Part shown: positions 5,636-6,967 of the stretch, one piece after another
Layout: each line of letters opens with the position of its first letter
How positions within the stretch are numbered: position 1 is the stretch's first letter
Source of the DNA: Propionicimonas sp.
GTDB lineage: Bacteria > Actinomycetota > Actinomycetes > Propionibacteriales > Propionibacteriaceae
NCBI GenBank assembly: GCA_031119515.1
Contig: JAVHXR010000145.1
Coordinates: 1 to 6,967, forward strand
Direction: 5' to 3'
DNA length: 6,967 bases
Translations under genes and position numbers: made by a program
Notes under the pieces: model-generated
Seen by the model: the letters and a program-made list of their open reading frames with translations, nothing else
Database searches by the model: none
What the model was told of the DNA's origin: nothing

Positions 5636-6082
5636 TCAGTGGCCGGCGGCGGGCTCGACGAGCTCGAGCAGGATGCCGTTGGTGTCCTTGGGGTGGGCGA
5701 AGTTGATCCGGGAGCCGGCGGTGCCGCGCCGCGCCTCGGGGTAGAGCAGCCGGACGCCGCGCTCGCGCAGTACCTCGCTGACCTTGTCGAGGTCGGCGAC
5801 CCGGTAGGCGACCTGCTGGATGCCGCCCTTGCCGCCGTTGCGCTCGATCCACTTCGCGATCGTGCTCTCCGGGTTGAGCGGGGCCAGCAGCTGGACCTGG
5901 GCGTTCTCGGCGAGCTGGTCGCCGGTGCCGATCATGGCCTCCTCGACGCCCTGCTCCTCGTTGGTCTCGCGGTGCAGCACCCGCCAGCCGAGCACCTCGG
6001 TGTGGAACTTGATGGCCTCGTCGAGGTTGTGAACGGCGTAGCCGACGTGGTCGATGCAGATGAAGAGATCGTTGTTGGTCAT
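5636..6082 (-). CDS. mce: Methylmalonyl-CoA epimerase
   Basis: A 148-residue vicinal-oxygen-chelate (glyoxalase-fold) enzyme that interconverts the 2R and 2S forms of methylmalonyl-CoA, linking propionyl-CoA carboxylase to B12-dependent methylmalonyl-CoA mutase. Two beta-alpha-beta-beta-beta modules are visible: IDHVGYAVHNLDEA (10-23) to QVQLLAP (62-68), and GGIQQVAYRVADL (86-98) to GILLELVEP (136-144). Against the Propionibacterium shermanii enzyme as I recall it, His12, Gln64, Glu140 and the catalytic-site Glu48 are in place. The usual HH before the fifth strand is QQ (89-90), so one metal-binding His is Gln90. The N-terminus LFICIDHV is nearly the same as in that enzyme. Lactoylglutathione lyase is less likely given NEEQGVEEAM and GSRINFAHPKD. 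The ATG at 6082 has AAAGG 7 bases upstream. No mutase subunit is in the window. Confidence 0.92.
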   Translation of the reverse strand: MTNNDLFICIDHVGYAVHNLDEAIKFHTEVLGWRVLHRETNEEQGVEEAMIGTGDQLAENAQVQLLAPLNPESTIAKWIERNGGKGGIQQVAYRVADLDKVSEVLRERGVRLLYPEARRGTAGSRINFAHPKDTNGILLELVEPAAGH

Positions 6083-6100
6083 GGTTCAACCTTTCCACAT

Positions 6101-6115
6101 TCCGGCGGTGCCGGA
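6101..6115 (-). repeat. Hairpin in the epimerase leader
   Basis: TCCGGC-ACC-GCCGGA on the minus strand is a perfect 6-base stem with a 3-base loop. It ends about 6 bases upstream of the epimerase ribosome binding site (AAAGG, 6090-6094). It could influence translation or be a remnant terminator. Confidence 0.35.
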
Positions 6116-6192
6116 GACCCTCTGGGGAAGGTGGTCAGTTCCCGCCGACAACGGCGACAAATGTCCACCTGGCAGTGCTTTCGCCGCCGCTG

Positions 6193-6209
6193 TGCCCCCG
6201 TCAGGGGCA
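6193..6209 (-). terminator. Hairpin after the phosphoglucomutase stop
   Basis: TGCCCC-TGACG-GGGGCA on the minus strand is a perfect 6-base stem with a 5-base loop, starting about 14 bases after the stop. No T-tract follows. It is a plausible GC-type terminator or attenuating structure. Confidence 0.4.
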
Positions 6210-6223
6210 GCCGCGCCCCGGCG

Positions 6224-6967
6224 TCAGCCGAGGACGGCGTTGACCACCTCCCTGGCCTGTTCCTGGACCAGTCCGAGGTGCTCGGGGCCCTTCAGCGACT
6301 CGGCGTAGATCTTGTAGACGTTCTCGGTTCCGGACGGGCGGGCGGCGAACCACGCCGAGGCGGTCGCCACCTTCAGCCCGCCGATCGGCGCACCGTTGCC
6401 GGGCGCGTTGGTGAGGGTCGCGACGATCGGTTCGCCGGCGAGCTCGGTGGCGGTGACGTCGGAGGGGGAGAGCTTGGCGAGCTTCGCCTTCTGCTCCCTG
6501 GTGGCCGGGGCGTCCACCCTGGCGTAGCTGGAAGCGCCGTGGCGGGCCTCGAGTTCTGCGTAGAGCTCGCTGGGCGACTTCCCTGTCACGGCCTTGATCT
6601 CCGAGGCGAGCAGGGCCAGCAGGATGCCGTCCTTGTCGGTGGTCCAGGTCGAGCCGTCGCGGGCCAGGAAGGACGCCCCCGCGGACTCCTCGCCGCCGAA
6701 GCCGAGCTCGCCGCTGACCAGGCCGGGCACGAACCACTTGAACCCGACCGGCACCTCGACGAGGCGGCGACCGAGGTCGGCGGCGACCTTGTCGATCAGC
6801 GAGGACGAGACCAGGGTCTTGCCCACGCCGGCGTCGGCACGCCAGTTCTCGCGGTGCCCGAACAGGTACTGGATCGCCACCGCGAGGTAGGCGTTCGGGT
6901 TCATCAGCCCGCCGTCGGGGGTGACGATCCCGTGCCGGTCGGCGTCGGCGTCGTTGCCGGTCGAGAT
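6224..6967 (-). CDS. pgm: Alpha-D-phosphoglucomutase, C-terminal 247 residues (5' end beyond window)
   Basis: This enzyme interconverts glucose 1-phosphate and glucose 6-phosphate using glucose 1,6-bisphosphate, feeding glycogen, trehalose and nucleotide-sugar synthesis in the cytosol. The visible fragment starts at the right edge with GNDADADRHG, the magnesium-binding loop of the phosphohexomutase family. It continues with GGEESAGASFL, the sugar-specificity loop in the form typical of the E. coli-type Pgm, and ends with ARPSGTENVYKIYAES, the phosphate-binding loop of domain 4. The phosphoserine loop lies outside the window. The metal loop lies about 245 residues from the C-terminus, as expected for a protein of about 545 residues. 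The GEESAGASFL form favours Pgm over phosphomannomutase/phosphoglucomutase ManB or GlmM. The first ATG inside the fragment (6904) is not a start, since the frame is open upstream with conserved residues. It lies upstream of the epimerase on the same strand, 141 bases apart. Confidence 0.93.
   Translation of the reverse strand: MSTGNDADADRHGIVTPDGGLMNPNAYLAVAIQYLFGHRENWRADAGVGKTLVSSSLIDKVAADLGRRLVEVPVGFKWFVPGLVSGELGFGGEESAGASFLARDGSTWTTDKDGILLALLASEIKAVTGKSPSELYAELEARHGASSYARVDAPATREQKAKLAKLSPSDVTATELAGEPIVATLTNAPGNGAPIGGLKVATASAWFAARPSGTENVYKIYAESLKGPEHLGLVQEQAREVVNAVLG

Larger units (their letters stand above)
6083..6223. other. Spacer between phosphoglucomutase and epimerase
   Basis: These 141 bases contain three short hairpins (6101-6115, 6143-6156, 6193-6209) and a tandem pair of near-identical 9-mers, CGCCGACAA and CGGCGACAA (6143-6160, 8 of 9 identical). 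No convincing -10/-35 pair for the epimerase was found on the minus strand, so its promoter position is unresolved. No small gene was seen. Confidence 0.5.

Noticed and set aside
5532..6098. N-terminal extension of the coiled-coil frame through the epimerase
   Set aside because: The extension is Arg/Gln-rich shadow of the epimerase; the GTG at 5531 has a good ribosome binding site and begins just before the DivIVA-like segment.
1..6967. Mobile element, prophage, CRISPR or defence system
   Set aside because: No transposase, integrase, direct-repeat array, att-like repeats or defence-type genes were seen, and base composition is even across the window.

Overview
This is a high-GC window with the gene layout and protein families of an actinobacterium. 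The order Propionibacteriales is the best guess. The reasons are a NucS/EndoMS mismatch-repair endonuclease, a DUF4190/septum-formation membrane protein, TANNNT-type -10 boxes, and a methylmalonyl-CoA epimerase whose N-terminus (LFICIDHV) closely resembles, from memory, the Propionibacterium shermanii enzyme. There are eight protein genes, six complete and two cut by the window edges. I see no tRNA, rRNA, CRISPR array, transposase or phage gene. No gene-free stretch exceeds 300 bases; the longest is 2190-2421.

Left part (1-2189): the C-terminal end of a UvrD/HelD-type helicase (+) converges, with a 7-base gap, on a two-gene minus-strand unit. That unit is a small Cys/His zinc-ribbon-like protein followed by an alpha/beta hydrolase, joined by a TGATG stop-start overlap. 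The zinc-ribbon gene is divergent from nucS (+), with only 40 bases between the two start codons. Both genes carry a TANNNT box 6-7 bases before the start codon, so both mRNAs are probably leaderless.

Middle (2190-3219): a spacer with a long nested inverted repeat leads, through a putative promoter and 5' UTR, into a two-TM DUF4190 plus septum-formation-like protein with a Trp/Pro-rich N-terminus.

Right part (3256-6967, all minus strand, read from high to low coordinates): the C-terminal half of alpha-phosphoglucomutase, then methylmalonyl-CoA epimerase, then a 348-residue DivIVA-like Ala/Glu-rich coiled-coil protein with visible 11-residue periodicity, which overlaps (ATGA) an AI-2E/PerM-family membrane protein. 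Each gap in this stretch holds small hairpins.

How the genes may work together: nucS supplies mismatch repair in lineages that lack MutS/MutL. The epimerase serves propionyl-CoA/methylmalonyl-CoA metabolism and phosphoglucomutase serves glycogen, trehalose and cell-wall sugar supply. The coiled-coil/AI-2E pair looks like a coupled membrane-cytoskeleton unit. The neighbourhood (nucS, epimerase, coiled-coil protein) recalls, from memory, the Streptomyces nucS-epimerase-scy/filP region, so this looks like conserved chromosomal backbone rather than an accessory island. I found no exotic new system; the most interesting items are the coiled-coil/AI-2E unit, the divergent leaderless nucS promoter and the altered metal-site motif of the epimerase.
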